From an uncultured Prevotellaceae bacterium (GTDB lineage Bacteria; Bacteroidota; Bacteroidia; Bacteroidales; Muribaculaceae), in NCBI GenBank assembly GCA_900318535.1, contig ONKU01000006.1, positions 50,624 through 114,623 of the forward strand: a stretch of DNA of 64,000 nucleotides, in the 5' to 3' direction. Both the position numbers and the translations under genes were made by a program. The notes beneath the pieces are model-generated. The model did not search any database. It was given only the letters and a program-made list of their open reading frames with translations, and was not told where the DNA came from. Positions 7,921-16,115 of this stretch are shown one piece after another; within the stretch, counting starts at the first letter, position 1, and every line of letters starts with the position of its first letter.

Positions 7921-8472
7921 ATGATTGACGAGATTATTGAATACAACAAGACGTTTGTTGCCCGCAAGGGCTATGAGCCCTATGTGACCGACAAGTATCC
8001 CGACAAGAAACTGGCGGTATTGTCCTGCATGGATACCCGCCTGACCGAACTGCTGCCCGCTGCCCTGGGCCTGAAGAACGGCGATGCCAAGATCATCAAG
8101 AACGCCGGTGGACTGGTGATTTCGCCTTTTGACTCGGCCATGCGCAGCCTCGTCGTCGCCGTCTATGAACTGGGCGTGGAAGAAATCATGGTGGTGGCGC
8201 ATTCCAGTTGCGGAGCCTGCCACATGAGCTACAGCCACTTCCATGACGAGATGATCAAGCGCGGTGTGACCGACGAGACGCTCCACACCATTCGCTGCTG
8301 CGGCATCGACCTCAACCATTGGCTCGAAGGCTTCAAAGACACCCCCGAGTCGGTGCGCAAGACCGTCGAGGCCATCAAGACCCATCCGCTCATGCCCCGT
8401 GACATCACCGTGCGCGGCTTTATCATCGACTCCACCACTGGAGCACTTGAAGAAATCACGACAAAAAACTGA
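7921..8472 (+). CDS. beta-carbonic anhydrase
   Basis: The 183-residue enzyme interconverts CO2 and bicarbonate. The zinc ligands of the beta class are present: C36 in SCMDTR with the D38/R40 dyad, H94, and C97 in HSSCGAC. The size and the sequence around SCMDTRLTELLP fit the small, single-domain, Bacillus YtiB-like branch. No signal peptide is present, so it is cytoplasmic and presumably supplies bicarbonate to carboxylases. It follows the TfoX-like gene after two bases and is followed by a small conserved gene. Confidence 0.93.
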   Translation: MIDEIIEYNKTFVARKGYEPYVTDKYPDKKLAVLSCMDTRLTELLPAALGLKNGDAKIIKNAGGLVISPFDSAMRSLVVAVYELGVEEIMVVAHSSCGACHMSYSHFHDEMIKRGVTDETLHTIRCCGIDLNHWLEGFKDTPESVRKTVEAIKTHPLMPRDITVRGFIIDSTTGALEEITTKN

Positions 8473-8480
8473 CAACCGAT

Positions 8481-8663
8481 ATGGCACATATCTGCGAAAA
8501 CTGCAAATTCAGGGCCCACTACGACAAGAAGCCCAATTCAGTCCTGGGTAAATTCTGGCGCTGGCACATCAATTACTGTCCTGGCTGGAGAAGCTACTTC
8601 TCACGCCAGAGCGAGGAGAAAAAGGCCGAATTGAGGGAGAAATATCATTTTGACCGGCTATAA
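8481..8663 (+). CDS. small conserved protein with CxxC motif
   Basis: A 60-residue protein starting MAHICENCKFRAHYD. It carries one CxxC pair (C5, C8) and a third cysteine in HINYCPGW, with a charged C-terminal helix. Three cysteines and a histidine in FWRWHINYC could bind a metal such as zinc, but this is an inference. It lies nine bases after the carbonic anhydrase gene in the same direction, uses the same codon style, and I recall similar short proteins in Bacteroidota, so I consider it real. No function is known to me. Confidence 0.7.
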   Translation: MAHICENCKFRAHYDKKPNSVLGKFWRWHINYCPGWRSYFSRQSEEKKAELREKYHFDRL

Positions 8664-8684
8664 CGCCATCAACAACACTTAGCC

Positions 8685-9104
8685 ATGGCCAAGAAAGTCT
8701 ATTTTGCCGGCTCCATACGTGGCGGCCGAGTCGATGCCGACCTATATCGCCGCATCATTGAATATATCCAGCGTAACTACGTGGTGCTGACCGAACACGT
8801 CGGCAAGAGCAACCTGAGCCTGACCGAGCAGGGCCGTGAACGAGACGCGCGCATCTACGACCAGGACACGGCGTGGCTGCGCGAGAGCGAAGTGCTTATC
8901 GGCGAGTGCACCTGTCCGTCGCTGGGCGTGGGCTATGAGTTGGCCTATGCCGAAGCCCGCGACATCCCCTGCCACATCTTCTACGACAGGAGCAAGACCC
9001 AACTCTCGGCGATGCTCACCGGCGACCCCTATTTCCACATCCATCCCTACACCACCGAGGACGAGATCTATCCCATCCTGGACGAGATACTCGGGCGGTC
9101 GTGA
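8685..9104 (+). CDS. DNPH1/Rcl-like 2'-deoxynucleoside 5'-phosphate N-hydrolase
   Basis: The 139-residue product belongs to the nucleoside 2-deoxyribosyltransferase superfamily. It resembles eukaryotic DNPH1 (Rcl) closely: the N-terminal VYFAGSIRGGR, LTEHVG, QDTAWL and the catalytic-glutamate motif PSLGVGYELAYAEA all line up. DNPH1 cleaves the N-glycosidic bond of deoxynucleoside monophosphates, including the modified nucleotide 5-hydroxymethyl-dUMP. That makes a nucleotide-pool cleaning role likely here, although transferase activity cannot be excluded. It sits in the run of small plus-strand genes without further context. Confidence 0.88.
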   Translation: MAKKVYFAGSIRGGRVDADLYRRIIEYIQRNYVVLTEHVGKSNLSLTEQGRERDARIYDQDTAWLRESEVLIGECTCPSLGVGYELAYAEARDIPCHIFYDRSKTQLSAMLTGDPYFHIHPYTTEDEIYPILDEILGRS

Positions 9105-9160
9105 AATCGATGGGCGCAACTTTAAATCATACAACCGATCAAGAAAACGAATAACGAAAC

Positions 9161-10159
9161 ATGTTCTTTTTAATCATCACACTGGCAATGGGCTTGTTGA
9201 TGCCCTTCCAGACGGCCGCGAATTCCCGTCTGCGCCAGGTCGTGGGGCCGGCCTATATATCGACACTGGTCTCATTCACCGTTTCGACGCTTGCATTGTT
9301 ACTGGTATCGCTGTTGGCGGGGATTCCCATCCTGCCGACCGAAACGATGCTGGCCGAGGCTCCCTGGTGGAGCTGGTTTGTGGGCATCGTGGCCGTGGTG
9401 ACCATCACCATTGCCATCCATCTGTTCAAGGAAATCGGACAGCTGCAGGCTCTGATTATTCCCATGTTCAGCCAGCTGATTTTCAGCCTGTTGATTGACC
9501 ACTTCGGGTGGTTTGGCGCCAAGGTCATCCCATTGGGCACCAGCCGCATCATCGGTGCTGTGCTGCTCATCATCGGTGTGATTCTCGTGGTCGTTCTGCC
9601 CCGGCTGAAAGCAGGCCAAAAGGCGGTTGGCGCCAGCACCGGGTCAAGGCAGACCTTTTGGCAACTGATGGCCATCCTGTCGGGATGCCTGTCGGCTAGC
9701 ATCACAGGCGCCTATGCCCAACTGTCGAGCATCGTGGGCAACCCCGTTCAAGCTACAACGGTAGCCTTCTTTGTCGCCACGGTGGCACTGCTGCTGTTCT
9801 GCACCTGCCTGGGCAAGACGCAACTGGTGGGCAAGGCCTTCAGCCGCCAAATGACGGAGCAGCGAGAGCCCTCAAACGAGTCTGAAGGGCCGAGTCGCGA
9901 CGGAATTCGACGAAGTCAATATCCATGGTGGATGTGGGCTGGCGGCCTGTGTGGTGCGGTAATCGTGTTCGGCAACGCTTGGCTGGTGCCCAAAGTCGGG
10001 GTCGGCGTGTTCAGCATGGCACTGTTGGTGGGCCAACTGGGCTTGAGTATGCTCATGGAGCATCACGGCTGGCTCGGCGCCCCGCGCAAGCGTGTCTCCT
10101 GGCTGCAGATTGCCGGCATCCTGCTCATGCTTGCCGGTGTAGCTCTCATCAGACTATGA
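9161..10159 (+). CDS. YdcZ/DUF606-type DMT superfamily transporter
   Basis: A 332-residue inner-membrane protein with about ten helices. It contains two repeats of the five-helix DUF606 (YdcZ) unit: the first begins MFFLIITLAMGLLMPFQTAANSR, the second begins near residue 167 with TFWQLMAILSGCLSASITGAYAQL. The halves are joined by a polar loop (about residues 228-252). Fused two-repeat versions are common in this family of drug/metabolite transporters, whose substrates are mostly unknown. The stop overlaps the next gene's ATG (ATGA at 10156-10159). Confidence 0.85.
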   Translation: MFFLIITLAMGLLMPFQTAANSRLRQVVGPAYISTLVSFTVSTLALLLVSLLAGIPILPTETMLAEAPWWSWFVGIVAVVTITIAIHLFKEIGQLQALIIPMFSQLIFSLLIDHFGWFGAKVIPLGTSRIIGAVLLIIGVILVVVLPRLKAGQKAVGASTGSRQTFWQLMAILSGCLSASITGAYAQLSSIVGNPVQATTVAFFVATVALLLFCTCLGKTQLVGKAFSRQMTEQREPSNESEGPSRDGIRRSQYPWWMWAGGLCGAVIVFGNAWLVPKVGVGVFSMALLVGQLGLSMLMEHHGWLGAPRKRVSWLQIAGILLMLAGVALIRL

Positions 10160-10824
10160 AACGGGGAAGTATACACAATGCGACCGAGATGGTGGACCTC
10201 ATCCAGCAGGTGGGGTTCCTGCCGCTGCTGTATAGCGGCATCGGTGGATTCTCGGCCGAGGAAGTGGTGGACAGCGACTGCCGCTATGTGGTCTATGACG
10301 ACGGTGGCTGGGACTGGCCCATGTGGAAGTGGAAAGGCCCCATCGTGACCGAAGGGAACTGCGTGTACGGCAAGTTCTACGACAAGAAAGCAGGCTACAT
10401 CAGCATGGACTGGTGGCCCGACTTCATGAACTGGCGCCGCCATGCCTACCCTGCCCCGCCCGAGGGTTCCATTGAGGAATCCATCGTGTTAACCCTGCGC
10501 GAGCACGGCAGTCTCATCACCCGCGAGCTGCGGGCCGCTTGCGGCTTCACGGGCGCCAAAATGCGCAGCCGCTTCGACGGCTATATCACCCGCTTGCAGA
10601 TGGCATGCCGCATCGTCACCCAGGACTTCGTGTATCCGCGTGACAAGCACGGCAAGGAATACGGCTGGGGATGGGCGTTGCTCACCACACCCGAGCAACT
10701 GCTGGGCAAGGAGGCCTGCCAGTGTGAGCGCACGCCCGAGGAATCGCTGGAACGCATCATCGGCCACTTGAAACGCATCCTGCCCCGCGCCAGCGAGCGA
10801 GAGATCATGAAACTCATCAAATAA
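10156..10824 (+). CDS. AlkZ-related winged-helix protein
   Basis: A 222-residue protein. The motifs FLPLLYSGIGGFSAEE, WDWPMWKWKGPI, CVYGKFYDKKAGYIS and RLQMACRIVTQDF are those of the family labelled AlkZ-related, distant relatives of the DNA glycosylase AlkZ/YcaQ. The middle part (REHGSLITRELRAACGF) looks like a winged helix. Glycosylase activity in this short branch is not established as far as I know. The frame extends further upstream, but the ATG at 10156 overlaps the transporter stop as ATGA and gives the family's usual N-terminus. Confidence 0.75.
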   Translation: MKRGSIHNATEMVDLIQQVGFLPLLYSGIGGFSAEEVVDSDCRYVVYDDGGWDWPMWKWKGPIVTEGNCVYGKFYDKKAGYISMDWWPDFMNWRRHAYPAPPEGSIEESIVLTLREHGSLITRELRAACGFTGAKMRSRFDGYITRLQMACRIVTQDFVYPRDKHGKEYGWGWALLTTPEQLLGKEACQCERTPEESLERIIGHLKRILPRASEREIMKLIK

Positions 10825-10839
10825 AACGATAATATCATT

Positions 10840-11208
10840 ATGAAAAGAATTCTTATCGCATTGGCCCTGCTCATGGCGGTTGTAGCCGTTCAGGCGCAAA
10901 AGATCAGCTACATCGAGACGACAAGTTCATGGCACTACGTCTATGACGAGAAGGGCAAGAAGGTGTACACCTTCAGCACTTCACAGGGCGAAGTGGTCGC
11001 CTACAGCGAGTCGTTCTACATCGTGAAGAACGGCAGTTGGTATTACACCTGCAATGCCAAGGGCAAAAAGCTGCACACTTTCTCGGTGAGCAATGTGGGC
11101 GAAGTGCTCTCGGCAACAGGCGACACGTTCACCAGCCGCAAGGGCAGCTGGATCTACACCTGGGACAAGAACGGCAAGAAGCTCGCCACCCGATACAGCC
11201 AGCACTAG
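10840..11208 (+). CDS. small secreted repeat protein
   Basis: The 122-residue product has a signal peptide (MKRILIALALLMAVVAVQAQ). The mature part is built from three similar units, each of the pattern S-W-x-Y-x(3)-D/N-x-KGKK followed by a short strand and a GEV motif. The units are about 32-35 residues long. This looks like a small beta-sheet protein such as one part of a propeller or solenoid. I recall similar short proteins in Bacteroidales but no function. It is 15 bases after the AlkZ-related gene. Confidence 0.65.
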   Translation: MKRILIALALLMAVVAVQAQKISYIETTSSWHYVYDEKGKKVYTFSTSQGEVVAYSESFYIVKNGSWYYTCNAKGKKLHTFSVSNVGEVLSATGDTFTSRKGSWIYTWDKNGKKLATRYSQH

Positions 11209-11247
11209 AAGGCGGCACACCCTCTAACAACTCTTAACACCAAAAAC

Positions 11248-11278
11248 TTGCATAATTCAAGGATTTTTCCTAGTTTTG
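11248..11278 (+). promoter_or_regulatory. promoter of sbcDC
   Basis: TTG (11248-11250) and TAGTTTTG (11271-11278) are separated by 20 bases, a textbook Bacteroidota -33/-7 pair. The sbcD start is 80 bases downstream. The leader between them contains only a nine-codon reading frame at 11316, which I do not call. Confidence 0.7.
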
Positions 11279-11357
11279 TGCTACCAAATCATTTTCCATC
11301 AAGAGGAAAAGCAGTATGAAGCATTGTTCAACCAAACTAAAGTAAACTGTACCATTC

Positions 11358-12560
11358 ATGTTCACATTTATCCACACGAGTGACTGGCATTTGGGCCAGA
11401 ACTTCTACGGCTACGACCGTAGCGAGGAGCAGCACGATTTCCTGAGCCAGTTGGCCGACATCGTGCGTAAACACACGCCCGATGCGCTGCTGGTCAGCGG
11501 CGACATCTTCCACACGGCAGCGCCCTCCAATGCTGCCTTCAACCTGTATGTCAACGCCATGCTTGACATCCACAAGGCATGCCCCACCATGGCAATTATC
11601 GTGATTGCGGGCAACCACGACAGCGCCTCACGCCTGGACAGCGACAAACGCCTGTGGCAACTGGCCAATGTCCATGTGCTGGGCGGCATCGCGCGCGACA
11701 AGAACTGCAACGCCGATTTGGACCAGCACATCATCAAGGTGGGCGACAGGGCCATTGTCGCTGCCGTGCCGTTTGCCTACCCCGCAAGTTTCCCGTTGAC
11801 AGCGGGAGCGGCCGACATCAGCCGCGACCAGCGCCAGCAGGCCTATTTCCAGGCCCTGCTCGACCGCGCGAATGAGCTTAACAGCGATGGGCTGCCTGTT
11901 GTGCTCATGGCGCATCTGGCCGTCAACAACAGCGATTTTACGGGTCACGACCGCAACATGACGATGGAATGTGTAGAGCTGGACACCTTGGGCAACGGAT
12001 ATGACTACGCCGCCCTGGGACACATCCACCGCCCCCAAGACGTGAGCGGGCGCGCCCGCTACTGCGGCACTCCCGTGCCCGTGAGCTTTGACGAGCAGTG
12101 CGAGCACTCGGTGAGCATTGTCGAGATTGATGCCCATGGCAGCATGCCCCGCATCGAAACCAAAACCATCAAGAATCCCAAGCCGTTGCACACCATCCCG
12201 CCGCACGAGCCAGCATCGTTTGATGACACCATACAACTGCTGCAGGCGCTCAACCCTAACGAGCGTTCTTACATCCGCCTCAACGTCAAGGTGGACCATT
12301 ACCTGCCCGTGGGTGCCCAGGAGCAGGCAATCACGGCCATCAAGGACAAGCACTGCCGTTTCTGCGAAATCAGGAAGACATCCACTACAGCCGTAGCACG
12401 GCGCGAGCGTCAAATGACGATTGAGGAATTCAACGCCAAACAGCCCATCGACATTGCTGACCAGTACTTTATCGACACGTTCGGCGAACCCATGACTGAG
12501 GAGCAGCGCAACATGTTCAATCATATTTATCAATTAGTCCAGGAGGCGAACAGACAATGA
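11358..12560 (+). CDS. sbcD: exonuclease subunit SbcD (Mre11-like)
   Basis: The 400-residue nuclease subunit of the SbcCD complex, which opens DNA hairpins and processes double-strand ends. The calcineurin-like metal motifs are all present: SDWHLGQ at residues 8-14, SGDIFH, AGNHDSASRL, and GHIHRPQ near residue 220. The capping domain and the C-terminal SbcC-binding region follow. Its last codons overlap the sbcC ATG by four bases, so the two subunits are translationally coupled. A clear promoter lies 80 bases upstream. Confidence 0.96.
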   Translation: MFTFIHTSDWHLGQNFYGYDRSEEQHDFLSQLADIVRKHTPDALLVSGDIFHTAAPSNAAFNLYVNAMLDIHKACPTMAIIVIAGNHDSASRLDSDKRLWQLANVHVLGGIARDKNCNADLDQHIIKVGDRAIVAAVPFAYPASFPLTAGAADISRDQRQQAYFQALLDRANELNSDGLPVVLMAHLAVNNSDFTGHDRNMTMECVELDTLGNGYDYAALGHIHRPQDVSGRARYCGTPVPVSFDEQCEHSVSIVEIDAHGSMPRIETKTIKNPKPLHTIPPHEPASFDDTIQLLQALNPNERSYIRLNVKVDHYLPVGAQEQAITAIKDKHCRFCEIRKTSTTAVARRERQMTIEEFNAKQPIDIADQYFIDTFGEPMTEEQRNMFNHIYQLVQEANRQ

Positions 12561-15500
12561 AACTCAAAAAACTCACAATCGACAATATCGCATCCATCGA
12601 GCATGCCGTCATCGACTTTGATGCCGCACCGCTGGCCGACGAGCATCTGTTCCTGATCTCCGGAGAAACGGGGTCGGGCAAATCCACCATCATCGACTGC
12701 ATCTGCCTGGCCCTGTATGGCAACACGCCGCGCCTGAATGCCGCCAAGGGTGCAGACTACTCCAGCAGCCGCACTGAGGGCGAGAACGAGGAAAGCCTCA
12801 GGACCAACGACGTGAGGCAGCTGCTGCGCCGCGGGGCCGTCAGTGCCGATGTTGAGCTGACCTTTGACGATAACGACGGCATCCCCTACAAGGCCACATG
12901 GCACGTGCACCGCTCACGCAACAAGGTGAATGGCGCTATCCAAAAGCCCGTACGCGTGATCATGACCGACGAGGGTGCGCCCAAGCACAGCCACTACAGC
13001 AAAATCAAAGAGATTGAAAAGTTTGTCAAGGAGACTATCGGGCTGGACATGAAGGAGTTCTTCCGCACAGTCGTGCTCGCTCAAGGCAAATTTGCCGAGT
13101 TCCTGAACAGCGACGATGACGAGAAAGCCGACCTGCTCGAGAAGATGACCGGCACCGATATCTATGCCAAAATCGGCAAACAGATTTATGAGACCTGTAA
13201 GGAAAAGCAGAATGAGCGCGACAGGCTGAAAGACCTGCTGCAGAACATCACACTCCTGGACGAGACGGCAAAGGCAGAAATCACCGATGAAATCGCTGCT
13301 TTCAAGGCAAAAATGGGTGAAGCGCAACAGCAACACGACGGCGCCAAGAAAATGACCGACTGGCTCAACGAGAAAGCTGACAACGAGAAGAAACTTGCCG
13401 ATAAAAAGGCCCTTCTTGACGAGAAAACGGCTAAGCGCGAGCAGCAGGACTATAAGGAGCAGCAGGCGCTCATCAACGACTGGGACGCCACTGCCGATGC
13501 TCGCCGTGAACTCAAGGCGCTGACCGATGCAAGAAAGCAGATGGAACGTCTGGAGCAGCAACGGCCGGCCATGCAGCAGGAGTTTGACCGCCTGTGTGCC
13601 GCCCTTCGCGCCACCATCGGCGAGATGCACCAAAAGGAGAAAAACCTCGATGAAATCAATGTTTTTCTCCGTCAAGAGGAGCCCAACCGCGAGATGTATG
13701 AGGCCATGGGCGCCATCAAATCGGAGATGAAGAACCGCAAGTCGGCAAGTGACAACATTGCGGCCTACACCACCGGTCTTGAGCGCGATCTGGGCCTGCT
13801 TCCCGAGGCCGAAGAAACTCTCAAGCAGACACTGAAGGAGTGCCAAGCCCAGGAAGACGCCGTGAAGAAGTCACAACAGGAATATGACGACCTGCACATC
13901 GACCAAATCATCAGCCGCAAAGATGACCTCTTTGCAGCCAAGCAAGAACTTACTGCACACATAGGCCTGCAGGACACGATCTCCCAGGAAAAGCAAAAAC
14001 TGGAGTTGCTCAACGATGAACTTCATGTCCAACAAACTGAACTGGAACGTGAGCAGGCAGCCATCGAAGGTAAAATCGAGCTGGAACAGAAAGCGCAAGC
14101 GGCCGTCGAGCGTCAAAAGGACTGGAATGCGCTGATCGAGAAGGCTCACAAGACGCTGCACGAAGGAGAAACCTGCCCCGTGTGCGGCAATGTCATCGGT
14201 ACATTGCTGGCACCCAAAGCGCAGAGCGAACTCGACCAGCTGCAGGCAGAGCTGCTGACGGCCCAGCAAGCGGTCATCACCGCCAAGGGCACCATCCAGG
14301 CAGCGCAGAGCCTCATAAAACGTCTGCAAGGCGAAATCCAGGTCAAAGGCGATGAACTCAAGCAAAAAGTCAATGATGGAGCCCGACAATGGAACCACAT
14401 CAGGCAAATACTCGCAAAATGCGGTAAAAAAGCCGATGAAACGGCCACTTTGGACCTTTCAGAATCGCTCATCAAGGATATTGACGGCGAAATCGGCCAA
14501 CTGAACGGCATCATCAAGCAGGCGCAAGCCCTGAACGAGCGCATCAAGCAAGAGCGCCAAGAGAGCACCAAGAGGGTTCAGGCTCACAATCAGGCGCAAA
14601 TCGCTCTGAACGGCATCAATGCGAGCATCGTCAAACAGCGCGAAGCCATCGAGGCGAGCAAGAGCAACAGGGACAGGGCAACTGCCGAACTGAACAGGCT
14701 GTTTGCCTTTGATAACTGGCAAGAGCGGGCGAAAAACGACCGATTCATCGAGGAATTGGAGGAAAAAGCCAACCACTACAAGGCCAAAGAGAACGAGGGA
14801 CGCCAACTCGACCGCGCCATTGCGCTCATCAAAGCCCATATCCCGGCGATGCAAGCCGCACAAGCGAACATCAAGGGACTGGTGGACAACGGTCACACCA
14901 CCGATGTGATACCCGACGGCCTAAACGACCTGTGGAACAAGTTGGAGAACAAAAGCCTGGAGTGGAACACGCGGATGGACACCGAACAGGGAAATGCCCG
15001 ACAGGCACAACAGGCGCTGGATGCCTGCATGGCCCAACAACCGCTTATGACCATCGAACGCCTGACCGCCCTTGCCTGCCACAACCAGGCTGATATCCAG
15101 GCCATCAAGCAGGAACACCAGTCGCTCAACGACGCCATCACCCTGATGCAGGGCGAGGTGCATGCCATGAAAGTCCATCAGGACGAGATTGTGGCCCGAA
15201 AGCCCCATTTCATCGAGGAAAATCCCGAGCGGCTCGCCGATATCATCCAGACGGCCGCCAAGCGCATCGAGGAACTGAATGACGAGATTGCCAGCCGCAC
15301 GGCCCGCCTCAAGGCCGACGAGGAGAACGTGCGTATTCTGGGCGAGAAGCAGCAACTGTTTGACGAAGCAGACGCCATCTACCGCCAATGGGCGGAATTC
15401 AGCAATATCTTGGGCAGTGCCGACGGCAAGACGTTCCGCAAAATCGCTCAGAGCTATCTCCTAGGCGAACTGCTGAACAATGCCAACGGCTACCTGCGAC

Positions 15501-15886
15501 AGTTCAACGACCGCTATGAGCTCGAAGCCAACCCCGGCACACTCACCATACTGGTGCGCGACCTGCTGCAGGGCGACCTCACCTCGGTCAACACCCTGTC
15601 AGGCGGCGAGAGTTTCATGGTGTCGCTGGCGCTCGCACTGGCCCTGGCCAGCGCTACGGGCAAAATGTTCAGCGTTGACACCCTGTTCATCGACGAGGGC
15701 TTCGGCTCTTTGAGCGAGAATTGCCTAGGACCCGTCATGGAGACCCTGAACCGCCTCTACGAGATGGGCGGCCGCCGCGTGGGCATCATCAGCCACGTCG
15801 AACTGCTCAAGGACCGCGTCACCACCCAAATCCAAGTGGAACGCGACGGCCTCAACAACACCGTCTCCCGCATCAAAGTCGTCTAA
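12557..15886 (+). CDS. sbcC: exonuclease subunit SbcC (Rad50-like SMC ATPase)
   Basis: The 1109-residue ATPase partner of SbcD. The Walker A motif GETGSGKST is at residues 36-44, two long coiled-coil arms flank the zinc hook CPVC at 540-543, the ABC signature LSGGES lies near 1013, and Walker B LFIDEGFGSLS near 1043. All ATPase and hook elements are intact and the length is normal. The coiled-coil arms are rich in Gln, Lys, Glu and Ala. It follows sbcD with a four-base overlap. No convincing terminator follows it. Confidence 0.97.
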   Translation: MKLKKLTIDNIASIEHAVIDFDAAPLADEHLFLISGETGSGKSTIIDCICLALYGNTPRLNAAKGADYSSSRTEGENEESLRTNDVRQLLRRGAVSADVELTFDDNDGIPYKATWHVHRSRNKVNGAIQKPVRVIMTDEGAPKHSHYSKIKEIEKFVKETIGLDMKEFFRTVVLAQGKFAEFLNSDDDEKADLLEKMTGTDIYAKIGKQIYETCKEKQNERDRLKDLLQNITLLDETAKAEITDEIAAFKAKMGEAQQQHDGAKKMTDWLNEKADNEKKLADKKALLDEKTAKREQQDYKEQQALINDWDATADARRELKALTDARKQMERLEQQRPAMQQEFDRLCAALRATIGEMHQKEKNLDEINVFLRQEEPNREMYEAMGAIKSEMKNRKSASDNIAAYTTGLERDLGLLPEAEETLKQTLKECQAQEDAVKKSQQEYDDLHIDQIISRKDDLFAAKQELTAHIGLQDTISQEKQKLELLNDELHVQQTELEREQAAIEGKIELEQKAQAAVERQKDWNALIEKAHKTLHEGETCPVCGNVIGTLLAPKAQSELDQLQAELLTAQQAVITAKGTIQAAQSLIKRLQGEIQVKGDELKQKVNDGARQWNHIRQILAKCGKKADETATLDLSESLIKDIDGEIGQLNGIIKQAQALNERIKQERQESTKRVQAHNQAQIALNGINASIVKQREAIEASKSNRDRATAELNRLFAFDNWQERAKNDRFIEELEEKANHYKAKENEGRQLDRAIALIKAHIPAMQAAQANIKGLVDNGHTTDVIPDGLNDLWNKLENKSLEWNTRMDTEQGNARQAQQALDACMAQQPLMTIERLTALACHNQADIQAIKQEHQSLNDAITLMQGEVHAMKVHQDEIVARKPHFIEENPERLADIIQTAAKRIEELNDEIASRTARLKADEENVRILGEKQQLFDEADAIYRQWAEFSNILGSADGKTFRKIAQSYLLGELLNNANGYLRQFNDRYELEANPGTLTILVRDLLQGDLTSVNTLSGGESFMVSLALALALASATGKMFSVDTLFIDEGFGSLSENCLGPVMETLNRLYEMGGRRVGIISHVELLKDRVTTQIQVERDGLNNTVSRIKVV

Positions 15887-16035
15887 CCCGGTTTCTTTCA
15901 GGTCTGAGATTTTTTATCGGCGAATTAGATGAATTTGCATAATTGGTATCCGCTTTCCTTTGCTGTCGGCGAATTATGCGGATTTTTAGGATTATGGCCT
16001 TCAATTGGCAGTTTTCGGCAGAAAGTTGTCATCAA

Positions 16036-16065
16036 GTTAGGCGATTTTGTAAAAAATTGCCTAAC
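16036..16065. promoter_or_regulatory. inverted repeat overlapping the S8 peptidase promoter, candidate operator
   Basis: The arm 16036-16048 (GTTAGGCGATTTT) pairs with 16053-16065 around a four-base loop; the only non-Watson-Crick position would be G-U in RNA. The right arm shares TAAC with the -7 box, so a bound regulator would block transcription. It could instead form an RNA hairpin only if transcription starts upstream of it. Confidence 0.5.
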
Positions 16066-16069
16066 TTTG
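16062..16069 (+). promoter_or_regulatory. -7 box of the S8 peptidase gene
   Basis: TAACTTTG matches TAnnTTTG and lies 46 bases before the ATG at 16116. I did not find a -33 TTG at 19-21 bases, which would fit a promoter that depends on an activator. Confidence 0.5.
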
Positions 16070-16115
16070 CGGATTACCTTAAAACAAATGATAACCAACT
16101 AAAATCCTTATAACA

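Larger units (their letters stand above)
15887..16115 (+). other. A/T-rich intergenic control region before the S8 peptidase gene
   Basis: This gap holds an 11-base direct repeat TCGGCGAATTA (15917-15927 and 15966-15976), an eight-base inverted pair GCATAATT/AATTATGC, and a 13-base-pair inverted repeat at 16036-16065 that overlaps a -7 box at 16062-16069. No open reading frame is supported in it. Confidence 0.6.

Noticed and set aside
11316-11345. nine-codon frame in the sbcD leader as a possible leader peptide
   Set aside because: No run of codons for one amino acid and no attenuator hairpin after it; chance occurrence is likely.
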